From NCBI RefSeq assembly GCF_023559245.1, contig NZ_CP097462.1, forward strand, positions 1,488,001 through 1,552,000: a stretch of DNA of 64,000 nucleotides, written 5' to 3'. The notes below the pieces were generated by a model. It saw only the letters and a list, made by a program, of their open reading frames with translations, was not told the origin of the DNA and searched no databases. This stretch comes from Sphingomonas sp. KRR8. GTDB lineage: Bacteria; Pseudomonadota; Alphaproteobacteria; Sphingomonadales; Sphingomonadaceae. Position numbers and translations under genes: made by a program. How positions within the stretch are numbered: position 1 is the stretch's first letter; the number at the start of each line of letters is the position of its first letter. Of the stretch, positions 41,691-49,465 are shown in pieces.

Positions 41691-43438
41691 TTGACGAGCC
41701 CCAGCTTGGCGGCTCGCTCCGCTGCGGCCGGCGTGATCGCCATGGCCGCGGCCCGGTCCGCCTCGCCACCTGCTGCGTCGCCCATCCTCCGCTTGACCAA
41801 GCCGCGCATCAGCAAACTCCACGCGTTCCTCGGGCTGAGCCGGATGGCGGCATCATAATCGGCCAGCGCCGCCGGCAGGTTGTTCTGTCGAAGCCGCACC
41901 AGCGCCCGGCTGTCGAGATACGCCGCCGTGTTCGGCCGTGCCTTCAATGCCGCGTTGCAGTCGCTCAGCGCCTGGTCCAGCGAACGGTTGAGTTGCGCCA
42001 GCGCCCAGCAGCGCCCGTTGAGCGCGGACGGCCGCGCTGCGTCCTCCGAATGCGTCTTGAGCCAGGCGTCGTAGTTGGTCAGCGCCAGCTCGGGCTGCTC
42101 GGCGGCATTGGCCATGCCGGCCAGCTGCAGCCGCTGCCCCGCCGCCGCCGGCAGGATCCGGTCGAGCGCCCGCAGGTCCTCCGCCGCGCCCTGCGGGTCG
42201 CGCCCGACGAGCTTCATGGCCGCCCGCATCTGCCGCGCTTCCGTGTCGTTCGGGTCGAGTGACAGCGCCTTGTCGAGGTCGGCCGCGGCCAGCAGAGGCT
42301 GGCGATTGACCATCCGCGCCGTCGCTCGCTGGCGAAGGAAGCCGGCGTTGGTCGGAGCCAACGCCACCGCCTTGTCGAAGTCCGCCAGCGCCTCCGCCAC
42401 CTTCTGCTTGCTTAGCAGCGCCGCCCCGCGCCGGGCGAACCCTTCGGCGTCGGTCGGCACCGCTGCCCGGTCCGTCAGGTCGAGCCGCTCGCCATTCGCC
42501 AGCCGCGCGCCCGTCGGAGCGATTCCGAACACAGGGCCGCCTTCGTAGGTGATCAGCATCTTGTTTGCGCTGTTGGCGACATAAACATGGTGAGTGAGGA
42601 AGAAGTCCGCGCCAATCAGCATGTCCGCATTGCTGAACTGGGCCTCGCTGAAGCGGATTTGCGGATGCGGAATGCTCTCGCCCCCAATCTGCAGCCTGTC
42701 GAACTTGCCCATCCAGCTCCGCAGCGTCCTGGTGCCAAGGCCCGTCGCCGGTCCGCTTGCCTCCACCCCCGGGCTCGTTGGAGTGACCCCCGCCCGCCGC
42801 GCCGCCGCCATGGTCAGCAGCGAACTTGGCGCTCCGGTATCGAACAGGGCGCGGAGCCGAACGCCGTTCAGCGTCACGGTCCCGATCGTATGGCTCTGGT
42901 TCGCCGAACGCTCCTCGATCGGGATGATCGTCAGCGGCTGCTCGCTCGGCCAATAGCCCAGCTCCTCGACCTTGCAGCCGCTGGGCTTGAGCACCCGGAC
43001 GACGCCATGGCCAAGATCATATTCGGCATCGAACAGCCCAAGGAGGTTCTGCCCCAGCAGGCCGACCTGTCCGATGTCCGTTCCGCCGACGATGAACTGC
43101 ACGTTGGGAATGTCGATTCCACCCACCGTGAACCGCTTGACGGTGGTCAGGCTCGCACTGGCCGAGCCGTTGATCCCGCGCAGGTAGAAGCCCGGCGGAA
43201 GATCGTTCAGCTTGAGGTTGAAGGTCTGGGCGGTGGCAGGTGACAGCGTGCTGAAGAAGGCGCCACTGTCGAGGATGAACCGCGCATCGCGTCCATCGAT
43301 CTTGGCGTTCACCAGCGGCCGGGCGCCGACCATTGTGATCGGCAGTTCGAAATATTGCGTCAGGTGGCAGGCCGCGCCGGCCATGGTGGAACAGCCCAGC
43401 GCCGCCGTTCCGAACGCCAATCGAATACGCAGACGCAT
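41687..43438 (-). CDS. Retropepsin-like aspartic protease with two protease domains and TPR repeats
   Basis: 583 residues. A signal peptide (LRIRLAFGTAALGCSTMAGA) is followed by two retropepsin-like modules: Asp57-Ser-Gly in ARFILDSGAFFSTL and Asp200-Thr-Gly in RALFDTGAPSSLLT. Each is followed by the hydrophobic GLLGQNLL- or MLIGADFF-type strand characteristic of these folds. The C-terminal 240 residues hold at least five TPR units (for example AEALADFDKAVALAPTNAGF and LDQALSDCNAALKARPNTAA). Two such half-domains can pair like the two lobes of a pepsin. It is likely periplasmic; the substrate is unknown. The start at 43438 is chosen because it gives the signal peptide directly. Confidence 0.85.
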   Translation of the reverse strand: MRLRIRLAFGTAALGCSTMAGAACHLTQYFELPITMVGARPLVNAKIDGRDARFILDSGAFFSTLSPATAQTFNLKLNDLPPGFYLRGINGSASASLTTVKRFTVGGIDIPNVQFIVGGTDIGQVGLLGQNLLGLFDAEYDLGHGVVRVLKPSGCKVEELGYWPSEQPLTIIPIEERSANQSHTIGTVTLNGVRLRALFDTGAPSSLLTMAAARRAGVTPTSPGVEASGPATGLGTRTLRSWMGKFDRLQIGGESIPHPQIRFSEAQFSNADMLIGADFFLTHHVYVANSANKMLITYEGGPVFGIAPTGARLANGERLDLTDRAAVPTDAEGFARRGAALLSKQKVAEALADFDKAVALAPTNAGFLRQRATARMVNRQPLLAAADLDKALSLDPNDTEARQMRAAMKLVGRDPQGAAEDLRALDRILPAAAGQRLQLAGMANAAEQPELALTNYDAWLKTHSEDAARPSALNGRCWALAQLNRSLDQALSDCNAALKARPNTAAYLDSRALVRLRQNNLPAALADYDAAIRLSPRNAWSLLMRGLVKRRMGDAAGGEADRAAAMAITPAAAERAAKLGLVN

Positions 43439-43651
43439 GAACCCTCCACCGACCGCTTCGCGGGACACTGGCCGCCCGAAGCGAGCCTAGCCATCCGGAC
43501 GAACTTAACAACAGTTACAATGCGCTACGCCTTACCGGAAGCCAGCCAATTCCCGTCCGTTGTGGCTTGCCAGCCGCCCAAAGCGAAGTATGTGTCCGCT
43601 TCAGGGGGGTCCTCGGTCGCCTGAGCTTTGTTGGCGTTTTCTCCAATAAGC
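43439..43651. other. Divergent promoter region before the photoreceptor gene
   Basis: 213 bases between the retropepsin gene (minus) and the photoreceptor gene (plus). It is less GC-rich than its surroundings near 43500-43525 (AACTTAACAACAGTTACAAT), where promoters for either gene may lie; TACAAT at 43516-43521 is a fair plus-strand -10 without a clear -35. No obvious operator palindrome is seen. Confidence 0.35.
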
Positions 43652-46303
43652 ATGCTCTCGCTCCGTACGCAGCGAGGTAGTTTGTTGGTTCACGGTGACA
43701 CGGCCCAAGTCCCGCTTGACGGCCTCGGCGACGAGCAACTCGATGCGCTGCCGTTTGGCGTCATCCAGCTCGACGGTCAGGGCACCATCCGGAAATATAA
43801 TGCGGCCGAGAGCCGATTTTCGGGCCGCGCGCCCGAGCGGGTGATGGGCCGCGATTTCTTCCGCGACGTCGCGCCCTGCACCAACCTGCCAGCGTTCCGC
43901 GGCCGGTTCCTCGACGGGGTCCGCCGCGGCCACCTCCATTCGGTGTTCGGCTTCGTCTTCGGCTTCGATGAACTGGCGCGAGTCGAGGTTACGATGCGAG
44001 CTGCGGCCGAGCCCGACCGTTACTGGCTCACCATCCACCAACTCGGCCGTCTCAACTCCAGCCCTCAGCGCCGCGCCAGCAGCGTCGCGGCGGATGCCGT
44101 CGACCGCCGCGTCCGGGCAGAACCGGTCGATTCCGACGTCTGCGCGCTGGAGCCCATCCATATTCCCGGCGCGGTCCAACCACACACCGCCACTGTCGTG
44201 CTCGATCCCGCAACGCTCGAGGTCGTCGCCTGCAGTGACAATATCGCCGACGCGCTCGGCCTTCCGCCGACGGCGGTGATCGGCGCCCCGGCCGATGTAC
44301 TGTTCCCGGCCGACGTTCTGGCGGGGCTCGCGTCCGTCGTCTCCAGCCAGGCGCAGGCCGTTCCCGGGCGACCGTGGCGGTTGACGGCTCCGCTCGGCCC
44401 GGAGCAGCGCGACTTCACCGTCGCCGCCCACCTCAACGACGGCCACCTCATCCTCGAGATTGAGTTGCTCCCCGCCCGCCCCGGCGATTTCGCGGAGGCC
44501 TCGGCCGATGAGGCGCTGGACGCGGTCCGCCAGATCCGCGCCGCCGATAGCCTCCACACGGCGGCCGGCGAATGTGCCCGCCACATCCGCGACATGACGG
44601 GGTTTGAGCGGGTGCTGGTCTATCGCTTCGACGAGGACTGGAACGGCGAAGCGCTCGCGGAGTGCCGGGACGAGGACGCCTATCCTTCCCTGCTCGGCCT
44701 GCACTTTCCCGCTTCCGACATTCCGGCGCAGGCGCGGGCCCTCTACGTCAACGCGCCCGCGCGCTTCGTGATCGATCGCGACGCCGTGCCCGCGACCCTG
44801 GTCGCTCGCCCCGAGGCGGGCAACGCGCCCGTCAACCTCAGCCTTGCTTATTCGCGGGCGTTGTCGCCCATCCACCTCGAATATCAGCGCAACCTCGGCG
44901 TGAACGGGTCGATGTCGATTTCGATCGTGGTCGATGGCAAGCTGTGGGGCCTTGTCATCGGTCATTGCCGCCGACCGCATTACGTCACCCCGCAGACCCG
45001 CGCCCTCGCCACCCTGGTGACCGACGCCTTCGCCCTGCGCGTTCACGAACTTGCCACCAGCAGCGCCTGGCGGGAGCAGCAGCTCGGCCTCCAGCAGCAG
45101 AACGAGTTGCTGCGCGATCTGGCCGGCTCCGACGATTTCGTCGCGACGCTCGCTCCACCGGATGACAAGGGGCCGGGCCTCAGCCGGCTGTTCCGAAGCA
45201 GTGGCGCGGCGGTCATCAGCGGCGACCGCGTTGCCACCGTCGGGCAAACCCCCGACCAACCGTCGCTTCGCGCCCTCGCCGACTGGCTTCGCGGCGCCGT
45301 CTCCTCCGACACCCGCTCCTTCGCGACCGCCGACCTCTCCGCGCACTGGCCCGACGCCCAGGCGTGGCGCGCAGTCGCCAGCGGGCTTCTCGCCGTGTTC
45401 ATCGACGCGGATCGCAGCAATCTCCTCCTCTGGTTCAAGCCGGAAATCGCCTCCACCGTCGTGTGGGGCGGCGATCCCAACAAGACCGTGCTGGCAGATA
45501 CGACCACCGGCACCATCCTTCCCCGCCGCTCCTTCGAGCGCTGGGTCGAGGAGCGCGCTGGCCAGTCCGAACGCTGGGATAACTGGCAGGTCGACGCCGC
45601 TAGTGCCTTTGCCGCCGCCGTGGACGGCGTGGCACTCCGTCAGGGGCGCACCATCGCCGAGCTGCGACACACGGGGCAGGAGCTCGCCGACGCGCTCGAG
45701 AAGAAGGACCTGCTGGCGCGCGAGATCGACCATCGGGTCAAGAACTCGCTCCAGATCGTGGCCAGCGTGATGCTCCTGCAGTCGCGCGCAGTTGCCGACG
45801 AAGACGCCAAGGCAGCGTTCCAGGACACCTATGCCCGGGTGATGAGCGTCGCCCGGGTGCACAACAGCCTGCAGGCCAGCGAAGACCAGCAGGTCGACCT
45901 GGGCGAATCCCTTCGCCAGCTGTGCGGCGACCTCACCCACGGCGTGCTCGCCCGCGAGGACATGGTGGAAGTCGACGTCGACGACGGGTTGATGGTGCCG
46001 AGTTCGACCGCCGTGGCGGTCAGCCTGATTGCGACCGAGCTGGTCACCAACGCGATCAAATACGCCTATCCGGGCGATAAGACCGGGCCGGTATCGCTCA
46101 CGCTGCGCGGCGATGCTCCGGGCAAGCTCACGCTGACCGTCTGCGACGAAGGTGAAGGCCTCGCCCCGGACTGGGAGACGCGCCAGCGCGAGGGCGGCGG
46201 GCTCGGCATGCGGGTCATCCGCGCACTTCTGAAGCAGATCGACGGCGAACTCGAGGTGATTTCCGATCGCCGCCAGGGTGCCTGCTTCACGGTACGCACC
46301 TGA
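43652..46303 (+). CDS. ppr: Hybrid photoreceptor kinase: PYP domain + bacteriophytochrome (PAS-GAF-PHY) + HisKA_2 histidine kinase (Ppr-like)
   Basis: 883 residues. Residues 24-130 align with photoactive yellow protein: LPFGVIQLDGQGTIRKYNAA contains Tyr49 (PYP Tyr42), Glu53 (Glu46) follows, then Ser57 for Thr50, Arg59 (Arg52), and Cys76 in RDVAPCT (the Cys69 that binds p-coumarate). Residues 160-470 are a bacteriophytochrome: Cys164 before EPIHIPGAVQPH (biliverdin attachment), then the GAF motif FPASDIPAQAR (Asp356), SPIHLEYQRN (His408) and GHC (His438). The PHY tongue has PRRSF (624-628). The kinase is HisKA_2-type with EIDHRVKNSLQ (His694) and a HATPase ending GGGLGMRVI. A heme oxygenase gene follows after one base. 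The ATG at 43652 is preferred over TTG 43628; both lack a good ribosome-binding site. Confidence 0.93.
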   Translation: MLSLRTQRGSLLVHGDTAQVPLDGLGDEQLDALPFGVIQLDGQGTIRKYNAAESRFSGRAPERVMGRDFFRDVAPCTNLPAFRGRFLDGVRRGHLHSVFGFVFGFDELARVEVTMRAAAEPDRYWLTIHQLGRLNSSPQRRASSVAADAVDRRVRAEPVDSDVCALEPIHIPGAVQPHTATVVLDPATLEVVACSDNIADALGLPPTAVIGAPADVLFPADVLAGLASVVSSQAQAVPGRPWRLTAPLGPEQRDFTVAAHLNDGHLILEIELLPARPGDFAEASADEALDAVRQIRAADSLHTAAGECARHIRDMTGFERVLVYRFDEDWNGEALAECRDEDAYPSLLGLHFPASDIPAQARALYVNAPARFVIDRDAVPATLVARPEAGNAPVNLSLAYSRALSPIHLEYQRNLGVNGSMSISIVVDGKLWGLVIGHCRRPHYVTPQTRALATLVTDAFALRVHELATSSAWREQQLGLQQQNELLRDLAGSDDFVATLAPPDDKGPGLSRLFRSSGAAVISGDRVATVGQTPDQPSLRALADWLRGAVSSDTRSFATADLSAHWPDAQAWRAVASGLLAVFIDADRSNLLLWFKPEIASTVVWGGDPNKTVLADTTTGTILPRRSFERWVEERAGQSERWDNWQVDAASAFAAAVDGVALRQGRTIAELRHTGQELADALEKKDLLAREIDHRVKNSLQIVASVMLLQSRAVADEDAKAAFQDTYARVMSVARVHNSLQASEDQQVDLGESLRQLCGDLTHGVLAREDMVEVDVDDGLMVPSSTAVAVSLIATELVTNAIKYAYPGDKTGPVSLTLRGDAPGKLTLTVCDEGEGLAPDWETRQREGGGLGMRVIRALLKQIDGELEVISDRRQGACFTVRT

Positions 46304-46304
46304 C

Positions 46305-46847
46305 GTGCCGGCGGGTATCGCCAACACCTTGCGCGAACGCACCCGCGCGGAGCACGATCGGATCGAGGAGGCTCTCGACTGGCAGTCCCGCGCCGCCGAC
46401 CGCCAGTCCTACGCCGATTGGCTGGAACGGCTGCAGGGCTTCTATTCGGGTTGGGAGCCGGCGCTGGCCGAAGCGGTCGATGACCCGCTCTTCTTCGACG
46501 AGCGCCGCAAGCTGCCGCTGCTGGAACGCGATCTGGCGGCGCTCGGGCGGCCGGTCGGCCCTGGGCACGAAGCTCCGCTCTACCCCTTCACCACTCAGGC
46601 GGAGGCGCTCGGGGCGCTTTACGTGCTCGAAGGCTCGACGCTCGGCGGGCTTCTGATCGCGGCGCACGTTCGCGGCCATCTCGGCTTCGAACCTGCCTTT
46701 CACGGCGGCTACGGCAAGCAGACTGCTCAGCGATGGCAAAGCCTCCGCGCCCGTCTCGACCACGCGATCGGCGCGGACGAGCTTGACGCGTCCGTCGCCG
46801 CCGCCCGGCGCACCTTCACAACGCTCGGCGAGCAACTGACCGCCTGA
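46305..46847 (+). CDS. bphO: Biliverdin-producing heme oxygenase (BphO)
   Basis: A 180-residue bacterial heme oxygenase that opens heme to biliverdin IX-alpha, releasing CO and iron. The proximal His is His17 in LRERTRAEHDRIEEAL. The distal-helix glycine motif is in LGALYVLEGSTLGGLLIAAH. The start is GTG 46305, one base after the photoreceptor stop, so the two are translationally coupled; an ATG at 46278 inside the upstream gene is in frame but would overlap it by 26 bases. Pairing bphO with a bacteriophytochrome gene is well established and supplies the chromophore where it is used. No biliverdin reductase or PYP chromophore-synthesis gene is adjacent. Confidence 0.93.
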   Translation: MPAGIANTLRERTRAEHDRIEEALDWQSRAADRQSYADWLERLQGFYSGWEPALAEAVDDPLFFDERRKLPLLERDLAALGRPVGPGHEAPLYPFTTQAEALGALYVLEGSTLGGLLIAAHVRGHLGFEPAFHGGYGKQTAQRWQSLRARLDHAIGADELDASVAAARRTFTTLGEQLTA

Positions 46848-46995
46848 GCGCGCGTGGGCAGGCTTGAACAATAGGATTTGGGCTGCTCGTCTGGCGCCTG
46901 CGGACAGCCGCTTCTTTGACAACGACAAGCTCTCGCCAACGGCCGTTGGTCGAACACCCCCGAAGCGCGGAAACTTGCCCGGTTCAACCAGGGAA

Positions 46996-47074
46996 CCAGG
47001 GAAACTTGGAAACTTGTTCAGGAAGTTCGGGCCCGTTCGACACCCGAACCAGGGAAACATGGAAACTTGTTCAG
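46996..47074 (+). repeat. Two units of the GGGAAAC-type dispersed repeat
   Basis: Unit one (46996-47021) and unit two (47049-47074) are 26-base sequences identical except at one base, each containing GGGAAAC(T/A)TGGAAACTTGTT. They match the units at 7545-7618. A further partial unit (CCAGGGAA) lies just before unit one. The region 46848-47084 between bphO and rlmE has no gene; it holds only these repeats. Confidence 0.75.
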
Positions 47075-47084
47075 CTTCGAAGCG

Positions 47085-47741
47085 CTACTCGGCGGCGGCT
47101 TCGGGCCGGCCCTTGAACCCCTGCGCCACCACGTACCATTCGCTCGAATCCTTGCGGCTGGCGGGCGGCTTGGCGTGCTTCACGGTGGTGAAATGGCGCT
47201 TCAGTTCGGCCAGCAGCTGGTGGTCGGTTCCGCCGGCAAGCACCTTGGCGACATAGGCTCCGCCTGGCTTCAGCACGTCCTTGGCAAACTCCAGCCCAAG
47301 CTCGACCAGCCCCATCGTGCGCAGGTGGTCGGTCTGCGGATGGCCCACGGTGTTCGCCGCCATGTCGGACAGCACCAGGTCCGCCTCGCCGCCCAACGCC
47401 GCCTTCAGCTGCGCGTCGGCGGTCTCGTCGGTGAAGTCGAGCTGCAGGATCGTCACCCCATCCAGCGGATCGACCGGCAGGAAGTCGATCCCCGCCACCC
47501 GCGCCTGCGGTGCCTTCTTGCGCACCACCTGGCTCCATCCGCCCGGCGCAATGCCGAGGTCGACCACCGCCTTGACGCCCTTCAGCAGGCTGTATTTCTC
47601 GTCGAGTTCGATGAGCTTGTAGGCCGCGCGGCTGCGATAGCCCTCGGCCTTGGCGCGCTTGACGTAGGGGTCGTTGAGCTGCCGCTGCAGCCACTTGGTC
47701 GACCCGACCTTGCGGCCCTTGGCGGTTTTCAGCCGGGTCAC
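47085..47741 (-). CDS. rlmE: 23S rRNA (uridine-2552-2'-O)-methyltransferase
   Basis: RlmE (FtsJ/RrmJ) methylates the ribose of U2552 in the A-loop of 23S rRNA, late in 50S assembly. 218 residues. Visible: the N-terminal [20 protein letters not shown] with the first catalytic Lys, the SAM motif [35 protein letters not shown] with the catalytic Asp, GGAYVAKVL with the second Lys, and the terminal [11 protein letters not shown] with the Glu, forming the KDKE tetrad. The start is ATG 47741, overlapping the ppx stop codon by four bases, so the two genes form an operon. Confidence 0.95.
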   Translation of the reverse strand: MTRLKTAKGRKVGSTKWLQRQLNDPYVKRAKAEGYRSRAAYKLIELDEKYSLLKGVKAVVDLGIAPGGWSQVVRKKAPQARVAGIDFLPVDPLDGVTILQLDFTDETADAQLKAALGGEADLVLSDMAANTVGHPQTDHLRTMGLVELGLEFAKDVLKPGGAYVAKVLAGGTDHQLLAELKRHFTTVKHAKPPASRKDSSEWYVVAQGFKGRPEAAAE

Positions 47742-48796
47742 AGGACATACCCGTCGCGGGCCATCAGGGCGCGCAATATGCCTTCGCGAATCCCGCGGTC
47801 GGCAACCCCCAGCTGTGCCGCCGGCCAGATATCCAGGATCGCTTCTAGGATCGCGCAGCCGGCGACCACCAGGTCCGCGCGCTCCGCCCCGATGCAGGGC
47901 AGCGCCGCGCGCTCCTCGCCGTCCATCTCCGAGATGGCGGTGCTGATCTCGCGCATCGCCTCGATCGGCACATGCAGCCCGTCCACCGCCCGCCGATCAT
48001 AGCTCGGCAGCGCCAGGTGGACCGAGGCCAGCGTCGTCACCGTGCCGCTGGTGCCGAGGAGGCGGATGTTCTCCTCGTCGCTCGGCAGCAGCTCGGCGAA
48101 GCGCGCGAAGCTGTGCCGTGCCCGCTCGACCATGCGGCGGTAAGCAGCCACCCGGTCCGGCCCCTCCAGTGCGGCCCTGCCCTCGCTTTCGGTCAGGCTG
48201 ACCACGCCCCAAGGCGCGCTCCACCAGGCCTTGATCCGCGGCGGCGCGCCCTCCTCTTCGTCGCCCGGCTCCACCAGCACCAGCTCGGTAGAGCCGCCGC
48301 CGATGTCGAAGATCAGCGCCGGTCCGTCACCCGGCTCCAGCAATTTGTGGCAGCCGAGCACGGCCAGCCGCGCTTCTTCCTGCGGAGGGATGATTTCCAG
48401 CGCGATGCCGGTTTCGCGGTGCACCCGCTCGATGAAGTCGCGGCCGTTGGCGGCACGCCGGCAGGCTTCCGTCGCTACCGAGCGGGCGAGGCTCACCCGC
48501 CGCCGCCTCAGCTTGTCGGCGCACACGCCGAGCGCCTCGACCGCGCGGTCCATCGCCTCCGCCGACAGCCGTCCGCTGTTCGCCAGCCCCTCGCCCAGCC
48601 TGACGATCCGGCTGAACGCGTCGACCACGACAAAGCCGTCGTCGCTGGGGCGCGCGATCAGCAGCCGGCAGTTGTTGGTGCCAAGATCAATCGCGGCGTA
48701 GGTGTGGCGTGACGCGCCGGTCGGCGGGAGCTTGGCGTTGGCCGCTGCACCCGAATGGCGGGGCTGCGGCGCACTGGCAGCCGGTATCGACGCCAT
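47738..48796 (-). CDS. ppx: Exopolyphosphatase / guanosine pentaphosphatase family protein
   Basis: A 352-residue Ppx/GppA phosphatase of the actin-like ASKHA fold. It hydrolyses terminal phosphate from polyphosphate or pppGpp. Motifs: phosphate-1 [29 protein letters not shown], the [15 protein letters not shown] segment with the second phosphate-binding loop, and [18 protein letters not shown]. The N-terminal 30 residues before the domain are low-complexity. The frame is open upstream to 49045 through the tRNA gene, which is not coding; ATG 48796 is chosen as the first start before the domain. It is translated into rlmE through a four-base overlap. Confidence 0.93.
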   Translation of the reverse strand: MASIPAASAPQPRHSGAAANAKLPPTGASRHTYAAIDLGTNNCRLLIARPSDDGFVVVDAFSRIVRLGEGLANSGRLSAEAMDRAVEALGVCADKLRRRRVSLARSVATEACRRAANGRDFIERVHRETGIALEIIPPQEEARLAVLGCHKLLEPGDGPALIFDIGGGSTELVLVEPGDEEEGAPPRIKAWWSAPWGVVSLTESEGRAALEGPDRVAAYRRMVERARHSFARFAELLPSDEENIRLLGTSGTVTTLASVHLALPSYDRRAVDGLHVPIEAMREISTAISEMDGEERAALPCIGAERADLVVAGCAILEAILDIWPAAQLGVADRGIREGILRALMARDGYVL

Positions 48797-48886
48797 GAAT
48801 GAGCCTGTCTTCTTTCCTTCGCCGCCACCCAAGGGCAAACGGCTGACTTGCCGCCGTTTTAAGCGGAAGTTGCCGCTCCCCGCAAG

Positions 48887-48915
48887 TTGACAGGCAAGAA
48901 GGCCGGACCTAGGTG
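48887..48915 (+). promoter_or_regulatory. Promoter of tRNA-Gln
   Basis: TTGACA (48887-48892), 17 bases, TAGGTG (48910-48915). The -35 is a perfect consensus match with optimal spacing; transcription would start about 15 bases before the mature tRNA. It is one of the clearest promoters in the window. Confidence 0.65.
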
Positions 48916-48937
48916 GGCGCCCGCACCGCAAGCGCGC

Positions 48938-49011
48938 TGCCCGATCGTCTAATGGTAAGACTACGGACTCTGACTCCGTCAATCGTGGTTCGAATCCACG
49001 TCGGGCATCCA
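48938..49011 (+). tRNA. tRNA-Gln (anticodon CTG)
   Basis: A complete cloverleaf: acceptor TGCCCGA/TCGGGCA, D-arm with AATGGTA, anticodon stem ACGGA/TCCGT with loop CTCTGAC (anticodon CTG at 48970-48972, reading CAG), T-arm GTGGTTCGAATCCAC, and an encoded CCA at 49009-49011. The glutamine tRNA commonly begins with T (U1) in bacteria, as here. Confidence 0.95.
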
Positions 49012-49120
49012 CTCCCAGAGCGCCGAGCATAGCGGAGCTTCTCAAGAGACGCGGCCCGACGGTGGGCGGGTTGCACCAGCAAGCAGGTCCGGCGGCGCAG
49101 CCGATTTACTCCAGTGTCGC

Positions 49121-49357
49121 CTACTTCCCAGCCGACCGCTTCCGCCGAGTGACCCATCCCTTTTTCGCCGCTTCCGACCGGCTCGACTTTCGACCCGAAC
49201 CGTTTTCCTTGCCTCCGCCCTCATGGGCGTTGACCGTGCGCCAGGCGCGCTCCTCCGCTTCCTTTCGGCTGACGCCCCGCTTCAGGTAGCCGTCCGCGAT
49301 ATGGGCCGCCTCACGGCGCTGCTTGTCCGTGTAGGCGCTCTTGTCTCCTTGCGGCAT
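49121..49357 (-). CDS. Small charged protein of the GDKSxYTDKQ type, 78 aa
   Basis: The protein starts MPQGDKSAYTDKQRREAAHI, continues with GYLKRGVSRKEAEERAWRTV and NAHEGGGKENGSGRK, and ends in a basic SEAAKKGWVTRRKRSAGK tail. Short proteins with this pattern are widespread in proteobacteria and are often annotated as plasmid-stabilisation or stress proteins; I know of no proven role. The basic Gly/Lys/Arg tail suggests nucleic-acid contact. The ATG at 49357 is chosen for its spacing from AGGAG (eight bases); an ATG at 49363 would be too close. It is divergent from typA, with a palindrome between them. Confidence 0.75.
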   Translation of the reverse strand: MPQGDKSAYTDKQRREAAHIADGYLKRGVSRKEAEERAWRTVNAHEGGGKENGSGRKSSRSEAAKKGWVTRRKRSAGK

Positions 49358-49410
49358 GATCATTTCTCCTCTCGGCTCATGAACGCGAGAAAGCCAAACG
49401 GGATGCGAGT

Positions 49411-49425
49411 TGCTGCATTGCAGCA
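49411..49425. promoter_or_regulatory. Palindrome in the divergent typA region
   Basis: TGCTGCATTGCAGCA: seven-base arms around one central base, halfway between the small charged-protein gene and typA. The size fits an operator for a dimeric regulator or a tiny hairpin; no known consensus was recognised. Confidence 0.3.
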
Positions 49426-49465
49426 GTTCCGCTAAGGGCGGCGCGACTTTTCCAAGGACATTCAA

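Noticed and set aside
43601..46342. A 913-codon minus-strand frame opposite the photoreceptor gene
   Set aside because: The plus strand carries clear PYP, phytochrome and kinase motifs; the opposite frame has none.
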